Assembly: GCA_910579225.1 (NCBI GenBank)
Contig: CAJTTI010000020.1
Location: 1-63,524, forward strand
DNA from: an uncultured Lachnospiraceae bacterium
Lineage (GTDB): Bacteria; Bacillota; Clostridia; Lachnospirales; Lachnospiraceae
DNA length: 63,524 bases
Direction of reading: 5' to 3'
Shown: piece after piece, positions 7,734-16,839 of the stretch
How positions within the stretch are numbered: position 1 is the stretch's first letter
How the letters are laid out: each line of letters begins with the position of its first letter
Position numbers and translations under genes: made by a program
The notes under the pieces: generated by a model
What the model was told of the DNA's origin: nothing
The model's database searches: none
What the model saw: the letters and a program-made list of their open reading frames with translations, nothing else

Positions 7734-9050
7734 ATGGGACATCTGACAACGCGGGATGCATATAAGAATCTGGAGGAACGAATCAACTGGTTTACTCAGG
7801 GCGCGCCTTCATCGGAGACATTATATAAAATTTTGCAAGTGTTATATACAGAGAAAGAGGCCAAATGGGTGGCAAAGCTTCCAGTTCGTCCGTTCACACT
7901 GAAGCGGGCGGCGAGAGTCTGGGGGACGACGGAGGCAAAAGCAGAGAGGCTTCTGGACCATCTCTGCGAGAAAGCGCTTCTGGTGGACTCGGAGTATCGG
8001 GGTGAGCGTCAGTTTGTGATGCCGCCGCCTATGGCAGGTTTTATTGAATTCGCGCTTATGCGTACCAGAGGAGATATCGACCAGAAGTATTTAAGCGAGC
8101 TTTATTATCAGTACATGAATGTGGAAGAAGATTTTGTCAAAGATCTGTTCTTTGCCACAGAGACCAGACTTGGGAGAGTCTTTGTTCAGGAGCCGGTATT
8201 GACGAATGACAAGACCAATCATATTCTGGATTATGAACGGGCCACACATATTGTGGAAGAAGCGGAGTATATTGGCCTGGGGACGTGTTACTGCAGGCAT
8301 AAGGCTTATCATGCAGGCCATCCCTGCGAGATTGATGCACCCTGGGATGTGTGCCTGACTTTTGATAATGTGGCAAGATCTTTGGCAGAACATGGAGAAT
8401 ACGCAAAGCTGATTTCCAGGGAAGAAGCGAAAGACGTTCTGCAGCGTTCGTATGAGAGCAATCTGGTTCAGATCGGAGAAAATGTGCGGGAGCATCCGGC
8501 ATTTATCTGCAACTGCTGCGGATGCTGCTGTGAGGCATTGCAGGCAGCCAGAAAGTTCAGTCCCATGCAGCCGGTAGCAACGACCAATTATATTCCGGAT
8601 ATATCGCTTACATCTTGTATCGGATGTGGAAAATGTGCGAAAGTTTGCCCGGTTCTTGCTATTTCCATGGAGGAAGTAAAAGAACATGCAGATGGAGCGA
8701 AAACGAAAAAACATGCGAAAATGGATCCGGAGATCTGTCTTGGCTGCGGGGTCTGTGCCAGAAATTGTTCTGCAAAAGCCATTGAGATGAAACATCGTCC
8801 GGTGCAGGTGATTACACCAGTCAATAGCACTCATCGCTTTGTCCTGCAGGCGATTGAGAAGGGGACATTGCAGAATCTGGTATTTGATAATCAGGCTTTT
8901 GCCAATCATCGTGCCATGGCTGCAGTGTTTGGGACGATACTGAAACTTCCGCCGCTGAAACAGGCGCTGGCCAGCAGACAGTTCAAATCGGTCTATTTGG
9001 ATAAACTATTATCCATGCAGAAAAAACATGTGAAACAAAAGGAAAACTGA
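7734..9050 (+). CDS. 4Fe-4S dicluster-domain protein
   Basis: 438 residues; AGGAGAAAGAAGG lies upstream. The N-terminal 130 residues look like a winged-helix/regulatory-type region (TLKRAARVWGTTEAKAERLL). The middle holds a Cys-rich stretch (GTCYCRHKAYH, then FICNCCGCCCEAL), and the C-terminal third is a 2x[4Fe-4S] ferredoxin unit (CIGCGKCAKVCP and CLGCGVCARNC). Such proteins pass electrons in anaerobes; the partner cannot be told from the neighbours. No membrane helix. It stands alone with its own promoter, followed by yaaA after 63 bases. Confidence 0.8.
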   Translation: MGHLTTRDAYKNLEERINWFTQGAPSSETLYKILQVLYTEKEAKWVAKLPVRPFTLKRAARVWGTTEAKAERLLDHLCEKALLVDSEYRGERQFVMPPPMAGFIEFALMRTRGDIDQKYLSELYYQYMNVEEDFVKDLFFATETRLGRVFVQEPVLTNDKTNHILDYERATHIVEEAEYIGLGTCYCRHKAYHAGHPCEIDAPWDVCLTFDNVARSLAEHGEYAKLISREEAKDVLQRSYESNLVQIGENVREHPAFICNCCGCCCEALQAARKFSPMQPVATTNYIPDISLTSCIGCGKCAKVCPVLAISMEEVKEHADGAKTKKHAKMDPEICLGCGVCARNCSAKAIEMKHRPVQVITPVNSTHRFVLQAIEKGTLQNLVFDNQAFANHRAMAAVFGTILKLPPLKQALASRQFKSVYLDKLLSMQKKHVKQKEN

Positions 9051-9113
9051 ATGGTTTGTCCGGCGGCGAATGACGATTATGAACAAGGGTAGGAATATGA
9101 GGGAATACAGGCA

Positions 9114-9899
9114 GTGAAGATCATTATTTCTCCGGCAAAGAAAATGAATATAGATACCGATACTGCTTCCTGGCGTACCTTACCGGTGTACCTTAGCCAG
9201 ACGAGAATGCTGATGGAATACATGAAATCACTGGACTACGGACAATGCAAAGTCATCTGGAAATGCAGCGACAAACTGGCGAGGCAGAATTATCGTCGGT
9301 TTCAGGAGATGGATCTGGAACGGATGCAAACCCCGGCAATCTTTTCTTATGAAGGAATTCAGTATCAGTATATGGCTCCTAAAGTTATGGAAGATGCGGC
9401 GCTTGCATATTTGCAGAAGCACCTGCGTATTCTGTCCGGTTTTTATGGAATCCTGAAGCCTTTTGACGGAGTTGTGCCCTATCGTCTGGAGATGCAGGCA
9501 AGATTGGGCGGAAAGAATCTGGATTCTCTTTATGAATATTGGGGAGAACTATTGGCAGAGGCTTTGTTTCAGGAAGATTCTTTGATCCTGAATCTTGCAT
9601 CCAAAGAATACAGCAGATGTATTTCTCAATATGTAGGAAAAAGGAAGGATGTCCGTTTTCTTACCTGTGTGTTCGGAGAATGGGCGAATGGAAAGATTGT
9701 GGAGAAGGGGACGCTTGCGAAGATGGCAAGAGGAGAGATGGTGCGCTACCTGGCAGAGAAGCAGGCAGAAGATCTGGATATTGTAAAAGGATTTGGGGGA
9801 CTGAATTATCATTTTCAGGAAGCGTATTCGGATAAGAATACACTGGTATTTTTAAAAAATGAATCTGGGAAAAACCAGGGAGAATCATATGATAAATAA
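9114..9899 (+). CDS. yaaA: YaaA family peroxide-stress protein (UPF0246)
   Basis: 261 residues from a GTG start; the characteristic opening MKIIISPAKKMN is present. The length is normal for the family. In Escherichia coli, YaaA limits free intracellular iron during hydrogen-peroxide stress and binds DNA. C-terminal FGGLNYHFQEAYSD is also family-typical. The ribosome binding site is weak. The gene overlaps the following helicase gene by 11 bases, so the two are probably translated together. Confidence 0.85.
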   Translation: MKIIISPAKKMNIDTDTASWRTLPVYLSQTRMLMEYMKSLDYGQCKVIWKCSDKLARQNYRRFQEMDLERMQTPAIFSYEGIQYQYMAPKVMEDAALAYLQKHLRILSGFYGILKPFDGVVPYRLEMQARLGGKNLDSLYEYWGELLAEALFQEDSLILNLASKEYSRCISQYVGKRKDVRFLTCVFGEWANGKIVEKGTLAKMARGEMVRYLAEKQAEDLDIVKGFGGLNYHFQEAYSDKNTLVFLKNESGKNQGESYDK

Positions 9900-11823
9900 A
9901 AAGAAACTGATACAGTTCTATGTAGAACAATACGAGAGAGAAGGAAAGAGAAAGCCGAAGAAACCGCCGAAATATTCTGGTATGGAGCGGAAGACGGAGG
10001 CGTTGCAAAGGGCTTTAAAAAATGCAAAACCTTCTCGCGTGAACATACGAAATCTGGAGGATTTGCACAGGCAGATCAAACATATATCAGGTTTTGCCAT
10101 CCGCAAGAACCGGGAGACGATCCAGAGACTGATCAATGAGGAGTTTCTTCCCAAACTGGTACAGTTGGATCTGGGCATACTTTTGGAAGAACAGAAAGAA
10201 GGGTTGGATGGAGAATTTCTGGCATATATGAGGCGTACTATGCCGGGACGTATCTGCCAAGAGTCGCTGTTTACCCTGTATCCCCGCTATCGGCAGCATA
10301 AAGTGAAGGATAAGATTCTGGAACTGGTTCCTATGCGTCCGGAAATGGAATTTGCGGAAGTAAGAGAGATGCACCGGCGTTTTATCCTGCATGTGGGGCC
10401 TACTAACAGTGGAAAGACGTTTCGCTCTCTGGAACGTTTAAAGATGGCCCGGTGCGGTGTCTATCTGGGACCTTTGCGGCTGCTGGCGCTGGAGGTCTAT
10501 GAACAGATGAACCGGTACCAGGTTCCCTGCACCATGCGGACCGGTCAGGAATGCATTGAGGAAGACGGAAGCAGGGTCATGGCCTCAACCATAGAGATGG
10601 CAGACTTTGATGAGAACTATGATATTGCCGTTATAGATGAGGCGCAGATGGTCACAGATCCGGACAGGGGACATTCCTGGACCAAGGCGATACTGGGGCT
10701 GCGTGCCGGAGAGATTCATATCTGTATGAGTCCGGCGGCGGAGCAGGCGATTATTCATCTGATTGAGCTTTGCGGAGACGACTATGAAGTTCAGCGGTAT
10801 GAGCGCAAGACAGAACTGATCTGCGAAGAAGAGCCTTTTGTATTTCCGGATGATGTGAGGAAAGGAGATGCTCTGATTGTATTTTCCAAGAAATCTGTGC
10901 TGGATGTGGCCGGCCGGCTGGAAGAAAAAAAGATCAATGCCAGCGTCATCTACGGGAGCCTGCCGCCGGAGATCAGGCGTCGACAGATGCATCTGTTCAA
11001 TAAAGGGAAGACCCGGGTGGTGGTTGCCACAGACGCTATCGGTATGGGGCTGAATCTGCCGGTCCGGCGGATTGTCTTTCTTCAGTCGGAGAAATTCGAC
11101 GGTGTCAGCAGGCGCCCGCTTCTGATATCGGAGATCCGGCAGATTGCCGGCCGGGCCGGTCGCTTTGGTATCTACAATACAGGTTATGTCAACGCCATGG
11201 GGCAGGAGGAACTGCAGTATATTAAAGAGCGGTATGAAGCGGAGGAGGAGCCGGTACGTCATGTGAATCTGGGGTTTCCGCAGATCCTCCTGGATATTGA
11301 AGCGCCTATGGACGAACTTTTAAAAATCTGGCATGATGTAACGCCCACAGCCCCCTTTGTTAAAGAGAATATTGACGAGGCGCTGTACCTGTATGAACAG
11401 GCAAAGCGCCAGAAAGAGATGATTGACGGATTTGAGAACAAACATGTGTTGTATCGGATGATTACCTGTCCGATTGATATTAAGGACCGCTGGGTGGTGA
11501 ACCTGTGGCTGACTTATTGTAAAACCTATACAGCGGATGTGACTCTGGAGAAACCGGTGCTGCATCGGGACAGGAGCAAAGGAATCCTGCAGTACGAGAC
11601 TTATTACAAACAACTGGATCTGTATTATCAGTTTTCTCACCGAATGAAGAAAGTTATTGATGAAGAATGGCTGGAACGGGAGAGGGAGAAGACGGAGATG
11701 GCGATTATGCGATATCTTACAAAAGGAAAGCATAATTATATAGCGAGGTGCAGATACTGCGGGAAATTGCTTCCGCTGGGGTCGCCTTTTCAGGTATGCG
11801 ACGCCTGCTACCATCATAAATAA
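9889..11823 (+). CDS. SUV3-like ATP-dependent RNA helicase
   Basis: 644 residues; ATG 9889 inside the end of yaaA follows a GGGAG site. It is a superfamily 2 helicase with Walker A GPTNSGKT (170-177), DEAQ box (250-253) and motif VI QIAGRAGRFG. The motif set matches mitochondrial SUV3/SUPV3L1, a helicase of RNA decay. A C-terminal zinc ribbon (CRYCGK ... CDAC) closes the protein. The N-terminal 120 residues are basic and helical, probably RNA-binding. SUV3-type genes are found in Lachnospiraceae and other bacteria but their role there is little known. Overlap with yaaA suggests co-expression. Confidence 0.8.
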   Translation: MINKKKLIQFYVEQYEREGKRKPKKPPKYSGMERKTEALQRALKNAKPSRVNIRNLEDLHRQIKHISGFAIRKNRETIQRLINEEFLPKLVQLDLGILLEEQKEGLDGEFLAYMRRTMPGRICQESLFTLYPRYRQHKVKDKILELVPMRPEMEFAEVREMHRRFILHVGPTNSGKTFRSLERLKMARCGVYLGPLRLLALEVYEQMNRYQVPCTMRTGQECIEEDGSRVMASTIEMADFDENYDIAVIDEAQMVTDPDRGHSWTKAILGLRAGEIHICMSPAAEQAIIHLIELCGDDYEVQRYERKTELICEEEPFVFPDDVRKGDALIVFSKKSVLDVAGRLEEKKINASVIYGSLPPEIRRRQMHLFNKGKTRVVVATDAIGMGLNLPVRRIVFLQSEKFDGVSRRPLLISEIRQIAGRAGRFGIYNTGYVNAMGQEELQYIKERYEAEEEPVRHVNLGFPQILLDIEAPMDELLKIWHDVTPTAPFVKENIDEALYLYEQAKRQKEMIDGFENKHVLYRMITCPIDIKDRWVVNLWLTYCKTYTADVTLEKPVLHRDRSKGILQYETYYKQLDLYYQFSHRMKKVIDEEWLEREREKTEMAIMRYLTKGKHNYIARCRYCGKLLPLGSPFQVCDACYHHK

Positions 11824-11850
11824 ATGTATATGGCATCCTTCAGATGGCAT

Positions 11851-12001
11851 GTGGACAGCACTTGGGGTCTGAAAGAGTTTTGCGCCTCAGATTTGTGATT
11901 CTGTAAGGCAGTGGAACGAAGCATACTGGACGTACGCTGAGCGACAGTAACGTGGCAGAATCACAAATCTGTGGTGCAAAACCGTGTGTCCCCTTGTCCA
12001 C
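11851..12001. repeat. 151-bp imperfect palindrome (MITE-like stem-loop)
   Basis: Ends GTGGACA.../...TTGTCCAC are inverted, as are CAGATTTGTGATTCTG (11888-11903) and CAGAATCACAAATCTG (11956-11971), a perfect 16-bp arm, extended by GTTTTGC/GCAAAAC. It fills the gap between the helicase and clpS. It is much longer than a terminator, lacks a T-run, and resembles non-autonomous intergenic repeats. Only one copy is in the window. Confidence 0.7.
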
Positions 12002-12051
12002 TGAGGGTAAGGTATAAGAATGGATATAGAATATAATTATAGAGGAAAAAG

Positions 12052-12351
12052 ATGGCAGTCAAAGAAAATATAAGGGAACAAACGAGGAACAGAGTCAAGA
12101 CTCCGGCGCAGTATGAGGTGCTGATTTATAATGATGATTTTACACCTATGGATTTTGTGGTGGATGTGCTGGTACAGATTTTTGACAAGGATGAACAAAC
12201 AGCAACCATGCTGATGTTGAGTATTCATGAGGGAAGTTATGCGGTTGCGGGTATATATCCGAAGGATCTGGCATATACAAAAGCTGCAGAGGCAGTACAG
12301 TGGGCAAGAGAAGAGGGGTACCCTCTGAAAGTGGAAGCTGTACGCCGCTAG
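12052..12351 (+). CDS. clpS: ClpS adaptor for the ClpAP protease
   Basis: 99 residues, the usual size. Contains the substrate pocket LIYNDDFTPMDFVVDVL and the second conserved segment MLSIHEGSYAVAGIYPKDLAYTKA. ClpS hands N-degron substrates to ClpA. The canonical MxxxH...G-K patch is modified here (HEGSYAV). It lies 27 bases before clpA, forming the standard two-gene unit. Confidence 0.93.
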   Translation: MAVKENIREQTRNRVKTPAQYEVLIYNDDFTPMDFVVDVLVQIFDKDEQTATMLMLSIHEGSYAVAGIYPKDLAYTKAAEAVQWAREEGYPLKVEAVRR

Positions 12352-12378
12352 GCAGGAAGACGAATTGAGGATAATAAA

Positions 12379-14622
12379 ATGGAATTTACGGAGAAGATGC
12401 AGAAGGTGATGGCCCGGGCAGTTGGTCTGGCGCAGGAAGAACACCATCAATATTTTATGCCGGAGCATATGATTTACGGGATGACCTTCGATGAAGACTT
12501 TCGGAGGGAGTATGAAGCAGGGGGAGGTACCATAGAGAAGCTGCGCAAGGATCTTTTGGGCTTCCTGAAAGAACAGGCAGGGAAAGGAAAGGAACAGGAA
12601 GGTCCAAGAGTGACAACGGATGCGGAGGCTGTATTTCGTATAGCGGCAGAACAGGCGGCTTCCAGCAGCAGAGATGCAGTGGAAGTGAGCCATCTTCTGT
12701 CGGCGCTGATGCGGCTGGAGGAGAGCTATGGCTTGTATTATATGGAGGTGCAGGATGTGGACCTGGTGGAGGTTCTTGGGGAAATGTCCAGGGAAAGTCT
12801 TCAGAAAGAACGAGGAGACATCTCCGGAATACCAAAAAGAAAGTCCCTGGGTTGTGAAGAAGAGGCCGACCAGGAAGCTGGGAACAGAGACGGGCATTGG
12901 AAAAGCTTTCTGGAAAATATGAATGAAACCTGTCAGAAACAAAATCCTATGATTGGACGGGAAGAGGAACTGGAACGGACCATACAGATTCTCTGCCGTA
13001 AAGATAAGAATAATGTATTGCATATCGGGGAACCGGGAGTGGGGAAAACGGCTCTGGCATATGGATTGGCTCAGAAGATTCTGAAAGATCAGGTTCCGAT
13101 TCCTTTGAAAGGAGCGGTTTTGTATGCCATGGATCTGGGAGGTCTTTTGGCGGGGACTCAGTTTCGGGGAGACTTTGAGAAGCGGTTCAAAGGGATTATG
13201 GAAGGGTTATCTGCAGAAGCGCTTCCGATTCTCTATCTGGATGAGATTCACAATGTAGTTGGCGCCGGGGCAGTGAATGGTGGCAGCCTGGATGTGGCAA
13301 ATCTTTTAAAACCATACCTGGCAGCAGGACATATCCGATTTATCGGAGCTACTACCTATGAGGAATACAAAAAACATTTCTCCGGTAATAAAAGCCTGGT
13401 ACGGCGATTTCAGAATGTGGATATTAAAGAACCAACAAAAGAAGAAGCAGTGGAGATATTGAAAGGACTGAAGTCCGGGTACGAAAAATTTCATGGCGTT
13501 AAATATGTTGCAGGCGTACTTGAACATGCGGTGGAGATGAGCAGCCGATATATCAATGAGCGTTTTCTTCCGGATAAAGCCATTGACCTGATAGACGAAG
13601 CAGGAGCATTCCGACGGCTTCATCCGCTGGAACAGAAGACACAGACCGTAAATAAAGCCTTGATTGATGAGGTGCTTTCCCGTACCTGTCGGATTCCGGC
13701 CCAGACTGTGGAAAAGAGCGAAACAAAGAAACTGGCTCTTCTGGAAGGAAGGATGAAAGAGCAGATTTTTGGGCAGAAAGAAGCAGTGGAACAGGTGGTC
13801 TCGGCAGTCAAATTTTCCAGGGCCGGACTGAATGAGGAGAATAAGCCTGTGGCCTCCTTTCTCTTCGTGGGTCCTACCGGAGTGGGGAAGACGGAACTGG
13901 CGAAGGTATTGGCGGAAGAGCTTGGGACTGCATTTCTCCGGTTTGATATGAGCGAATATGCAGAGAAGCATACAGTGGCAAAACTGATCGGAGCACCTGC
14001 CGGATATGTGGGATATGAGGAAGGCGGTATTCTGACAGAGGAGATACGAAAACACCCTCATGCAGTGCTTTTATTGGATGAGATTGAAAAGGCGCATCCG
14101 GATATTTTCAATGTGCTTCTGCAGGTGATGGATTATGCTACGCTTACTGATAATCAGGGCAGAAAAGCAGATTTTCGGAACATTATCCTGATCATGACAT
14201 CCAATGCCGGTGCCAGCCAGTTGGGTAAAAATCGAATTGGTTTTGGCAGCGGGGCGATGAATCTGGATGCACTGACGGACGCAGTGAAAAGAACATTCCA
14301 GCCAGAATTCCGGAACCGGCTCAGCCGTATTGTGCTTTTTGGCGGTATGGATGACCAGATGGCGGGAAAAATAACCGGGAAAAAACTGCGGGAGCTTTCG
14401 ACAAAATTGGCTGCGAAAAAGGTGGAACTTACGGTAACACCAGAAGCAGCGGAATATGTGCGAAAAGCAGGAATCACCAACGAATACGGTGCCAGAGAGA
14501 TTGACCGGGTGATCGCGGGAGAAGTGAAGCCTCTGCTGGCCGACCTCCTGCTGTTCGGAAGGCTGAAAAAGGGAGGTATATGCACCCTGCTTGTGGAGGA
14601 TGGAAAGCTCGCGGTCCGTTAA
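12379..14622 (+). CDS. clpA: ClpA-type ATP-dependent Clp protease ATP-binding subunit
   Basis: 747 residues. Domains: Clp-N (1-150), a variable linker, D1 AAA+ with Walker A GEPGVGKTAL, and D2 with GPTGVGKTEL and LLLDEIEKAHPD. There is no long coiled-coil middle domain, which argues for ClpA rather than ClpB or ClpC. The IGF loop (KNRIGFGSG) needed to dock on ClpP is present. It unfolds proteins and feeds them to ClpP; clpP itself is not in the window. It is co-transcribed with clpS and followed by the tRNA-Val promoter. Confidence 0.93.
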   Translation: MEFTEKMQKVMARAVGLAQEEHHQYFMPEHMIYGMTFDEDFRREYEAGGGTIEKLRKDLLGFLKEQAGKGKEQEGPRVTTDAEAVFRIAAEQAASSSRDAVEVSHLLSALMRLEESYGLYYMEVQDVDLVEVLGEMSRESLQKERGDISGIPKRKSLGCEEEADQEAGNRDGHWKSFLENMNETCQKQNPMIGREEELERTIQILCRKDKNNVLHIGEPGVGKTALAYGLAQKILKDQVPIPLKGAVLYAMDLGGLLAGTQFRGDFEKRFKGIMEGLSAEALPILYLDEIHNVVGAGAVNGGSLDVANLLKPYLAAGHIRFIGATTYEEYKKHFSGNKSLVRRFQNVDIKEPTKEEAVEILKGLKSGYEKFHGVKYVAGVLEHAVEMSSRYINERFLPDKAIDLIDEAGAFRRLHPLEQKTQTVNKALIDEVLSRTCRIPAQTVEKSETKKLALLEGRMKEQIFGQKEAVEQVVSAVKFSRAGLNEENKPVASFLFVGPTGVGKTELAKVLAEELGTAFLRFDMSEYAEKHTVAKLIGAPAGYVGYEEGGILTEEIRKHPHAVLLLDEIEKAHPDIFNVLLQVMDYATLTDNQGRKADFRNIILIMTSNAGASQLGKNRIGFGSGAMNLDALTDAVKRTFQPEFRNRLSRIVLFGGMDDQMAGKITGKKLRELSTKLAAKKVELTVTPEAAEYVRKAGITNEYGAREIDRVIAGEVKPLLADLLLFGRLKKGGICTLLVEDGKLAVR

Positions 14623-14630
14623 AAAAAGAT

Positions 14631-14659
14631 TTGTATTTTGTGACAGGTTATGCTATAAT
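14631..14659 (+). promoter_or_regulatory. Promoter of tRNA-Val
   Basis: TTGTAT, 17 nt, TATAAT; the -10 ends 8 bases before the tRNA, fitting a start at or just before the mature 5' end. Confidence 0.65.
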
Positions 14660-14667
14660 CTTCCCAT

Positions 14668-14740
14668 GGAGATATAGCTCAGCTGGGAGAGCATCTGCTT
14701 GACGTGTAGAGGGTCACAGGTTCGAGTCCTGCTATCTCCA
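14668..14740 (+). tRNA. tRNA-Val (GAC anticodon)
   Basis: Full cloverleaf: acceptor GGAGATA / TATCTCC, D-loop AGCTGGGAG, anticodon loop TTGACGT with GAC at 14701-14703, T-loop GGTTCGAGTCC. Discriminator A at 14740; the 3' CCA is not encoded. Confidence 0.95.
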
Positions 14741-14744
14741 CCTC

Positions 14745-14771
14745 GGCGGCTTATTGAGGCCGCCTTTTTTT
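14745..14771 (+). terminator. Terminator after tRNA-Val
   Basis: GGCGGC / GCCGCC stem followed directly by seven T residues. Confidence 0.75.
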
Positions 14772-14856
14772 GTACCATCAGAGAAAGATTCTTATGTAGA
14801 GCATGGGGATGTTTAATTGTGCAGCAGTGCGGATTCGTATGGGAAGAGGTGATCAT

Positions 14857-15126
14857 ATGAACATAAGGAAACATATTCAGTTTTATGGTAAAGTACAGGG
14901 AGTAGGCTTTCGGTATCATGCTACTTATAGGGCACGCATCCTGGGCCTGACCGGATGGGTCAGGAACTGTTATGACGGCAGTGTGGAGATGGAAGTGCAG
15001 GGGGAGCCAGAGAAGATAGATGATTTGCTCTTATACCTGCATCGTCAGAAATTCATCCGGATTAACCGGATGGATGAGGAGAAGATTGAGTTGAAGGAAG
15101 AACGGGAGTTTAAGGAAAAATGGTAG
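14857..15126 (+). CDS. acyP: Acylphosphatase
   Basis: 89 residues; ATG 14857 follows AAGAGGTG. The family motifs are intact: FYGKVQGVGFRYHA carries the catalytic Arg and GWVRNCYDGSVE the catalytic Asn. It hydrolyses acyl phosphates such as carbamoyl- or 1,3-bisphosphoglycerate; the physiological target is unclear. Upstream in-frame codons to 14803 lack a ribosome binding site and run into tRNA trailer DNA, so they are not included. It lies 36 bases before the DUF3786 gene. Confidence 0.9.
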   Translation: MNIRKHIQFYGKVQGVGFRYHATYRARILGLTGWVRNCYDGSVEMEVQGEPEKIDDLLLYLHRQKFIRINRMDEEKIELKEEREFKEKW

Positions 15127-15162
15127 GCCGTGTGGTTACAAAAGACGGCGGAAAGGGACGAT

Positions 15163-15801
15163 ATGAGCGTTAACTATCATGCTTCTCAAAGCAGAGGAGT
15201 GCTGTTTTCTAATCATGAAGTGGTATGCCGGCAATGGCAGGAAGAATTTACGGAATATGATCCGGGGCGCATTGCCCGGATTCTGCATCTTAAGGCGGAT
15301 GATGATTATCTGTATCTGACGTATTTTGGGAGTTTGTACAGGCTTCGGCTGACAGATGGAATTCTGGAAAAAGAGACGGAACAGGGATGGACATGGGAGC
15401 TGTATTTTAACGAAGCCATGGCTGTCTACCATCTGCTGTATTATACAAAGGATCTGCCGACAATTTCCGGGAAATGGGTGCCCAGCCATACAATCGACGG
15501 AGTGGTGAGCCGGAACCCGGCAGTGAAGGATCCACTTCTGTCACCTTTTGAAGCAGTCTATGGGGGGAGGGTAGATGAGCTAAAAGATGCCTGTCTGGCA
15601 GCAGGTGGAAAAGAGATTGTAACCGGAGATGCAGCCTATGAATTTGAGGCGTTCCCTCAGGTACATTTGCGCCTGGTATTCTGGGATCAGGATGAGGATT
15701 TTCCGGCGCAGGCGCAGATACTGGTGGACCAGTGCATAACAGATTTTGTACACTATGAGACGGTAGGATGTATGATTGCAGATTTGTTGGACAGGCTGTA
15801 G
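15163..15801 (+). CDS. DUF3786 domain protein
   Basis: 212 residues from ATG 15163 (GGAAAGGGA upstream). It shows the features I associate with DUF3786: WELYFNEAMAVYHLLYYTKD in the middle, then FEAFPQVHLRLVFWDQDEDFPAQ and a C-terminal helix. The function of the family is not established. It is soluble, with no metal-binding Cys cluster. Probably co-transcribed with acyP. Confidence 0.65.
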   Translation: MSVNYHASQSRGVLFSNHEVVCRQWQEEFTEYDPGRIARILHLKADDDYLYLTYFGSLYRLRLTDGILEKETEQGWTWELYFNEAMAVYHLLYYTKDLPTISGKWVPSHTIDGVVSRNPAVKDPLLSPFEAVYGGRVDELKDACLAAGGKEIVTGDAAYEFEAFPQVHLRLVFWDQDEDFPAQAQILVDQCITDFVHYETVGCMIADLLDRL

Positions 15802-15888
15802 ATTTTAGAGTTCTTTGACTTTTAAGTAAAAAATGATATGACAAATGCATAGAAAACCATGATATGTTATAGAGGAAGACAAAGATAG

Positions 15889-16608
15889 ATGTTCAAATAT
15901 GAGATAATAGCGGAAGATATTCAAAACAAGATTCAGGCTGGCGAATATCAAAAGGATGAAAAGCTGCCGCAGGAGATGGAATTGTGCAGACAGTACAGCG
16001 CTTCCCGGATTACCATTCGCGAAGCGCTGGATCTGTTGGTAAATAGAGGATTGATTACCAGAAGGCGTGGTGCAGGGACTTATGTAAAAGCAATTACAGG
16101 CGAACGCTCAGATTCGGAAAAGTTTGCCAGATCCCAGCAGTTTGGCGGATTCACAAGTGATATGCAGGGTAGGAATGTGGAGACAACAGTAAATGAATTC
16201 TCTCTTTTGCGGTCATCGAAGGATGTAGCAAACAGACTTCAGGTCCAGGAGACGGCATTTGTATGTTATATCTGCAGAACCCGAAGTGTGGACGGAAAGC
16301 CGCATGTGGTGGAATACACGTATATGCCGACAGATTTTATCCCAGGTATTACAGAGAATGTAGTGAAAGGGTCAATCTACAGTTATATCGAGCAGACATT
16401 AAAAATGAAGATTAAGAGTGCTCACCGGACAGTCAGGGCGGATATGCCCACGGAGTTCGAACGGAAGTGGCTGGAGATCGGGCAAGAAAACATACCGATT
16501 TTAGAAGTGGAGCAGACAGGGTACCTGGATGACGGCAGGATTTTTGAATATTCCAGATCCCGTCACAGAGCGGACTGTTTTGAATTGCATACAGTGAGTA
16601 TTCATTGA
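15889..16608 (+). CDS. GntR-family regulator with UTRA effector domain
   Basis: 239 residues. An N-terminal winged HTH (residues 1-70, LPQEMELCRQYSASRITIREALDLL split over the helix pair) is followed by a UTRA sugar-phosphate-binding domain (90-235). This is the HutC/TreR-type layout and normally senses a phosphorylated sugar. It lies just upstream of, and in the same direction as, a beta-glucoside PTS operon, so it is the probable repressor. A TATGTTAT half-site lies in its own promoter and again before the GH1 gene, suggesting control of both. Confidence 0.85.
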   Translation: MFKYEIIAEDIQNKIQAGEYQKDEKLPQEMELCRQYSASRITIREALDLLVNRGLITRRRGAGTYVKAITGERSDSEKFARSQQFGGFTSDMQGRNVETTVNEFSLLRSSKDVANRLQVQETAFVCYICRTRSVDGKPHVVEYTYMPTDFIPGITENVVKGSIYSYIEQTLKMKIKSAHRTVRADMPTEFERKWLEIGQENIPILEVEQTGYLDDGRIFEYSRSRHRADCFELHTVSIH

Positions 16609-16653
16609 TTGTCAAAGTGCCAAAGGAAAATGAGTAAATATGTCTAAAAGAAG

Positions 16654-16700
16654 GACTGCAGGATGGCAGATTATATATCTGTTATCCTGCAGTCTTTTTT
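16654..16700 (+). terminator. Terminator after the GntR gene
   Basis: Perfect 11-bp stem GACTGCAGGAT / ATCCTGCAGTC with a 19-nt loop and six T residues. It separates the regulator from the operon. Confidence 0.85.
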
Positions 16701-16747
16701 GTTTTGGTGAAAGTGGCAATGTTTTTAGAAAAATTTTAGAAAAAGTA

Positions 16748-16808
16748 TTGACAAAAAAACATAATATAATAAAAATATGTTATGATAAATAAATATTAAA
16801 ACATAACA
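16748..16808 (+). promoter_or_regulatory. Promoter and putative GntR operators of the beta-glucoside operon
   Basis: A consensus -35 TTGACA (16748-16753) is followed by AT-rich DNA with no single clear -10. Two inverted pairs overlap it: AACATA (16758) / TATGTT (16776), and TGTTATG (16778) / CATAACA (16802). They would place a dimeric repressor over the core promoter. Confidence 0.55.
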
Positions 16809-16839
16809 TTAAAATTTTGAAAGTGAAGGGAGAAGATGT

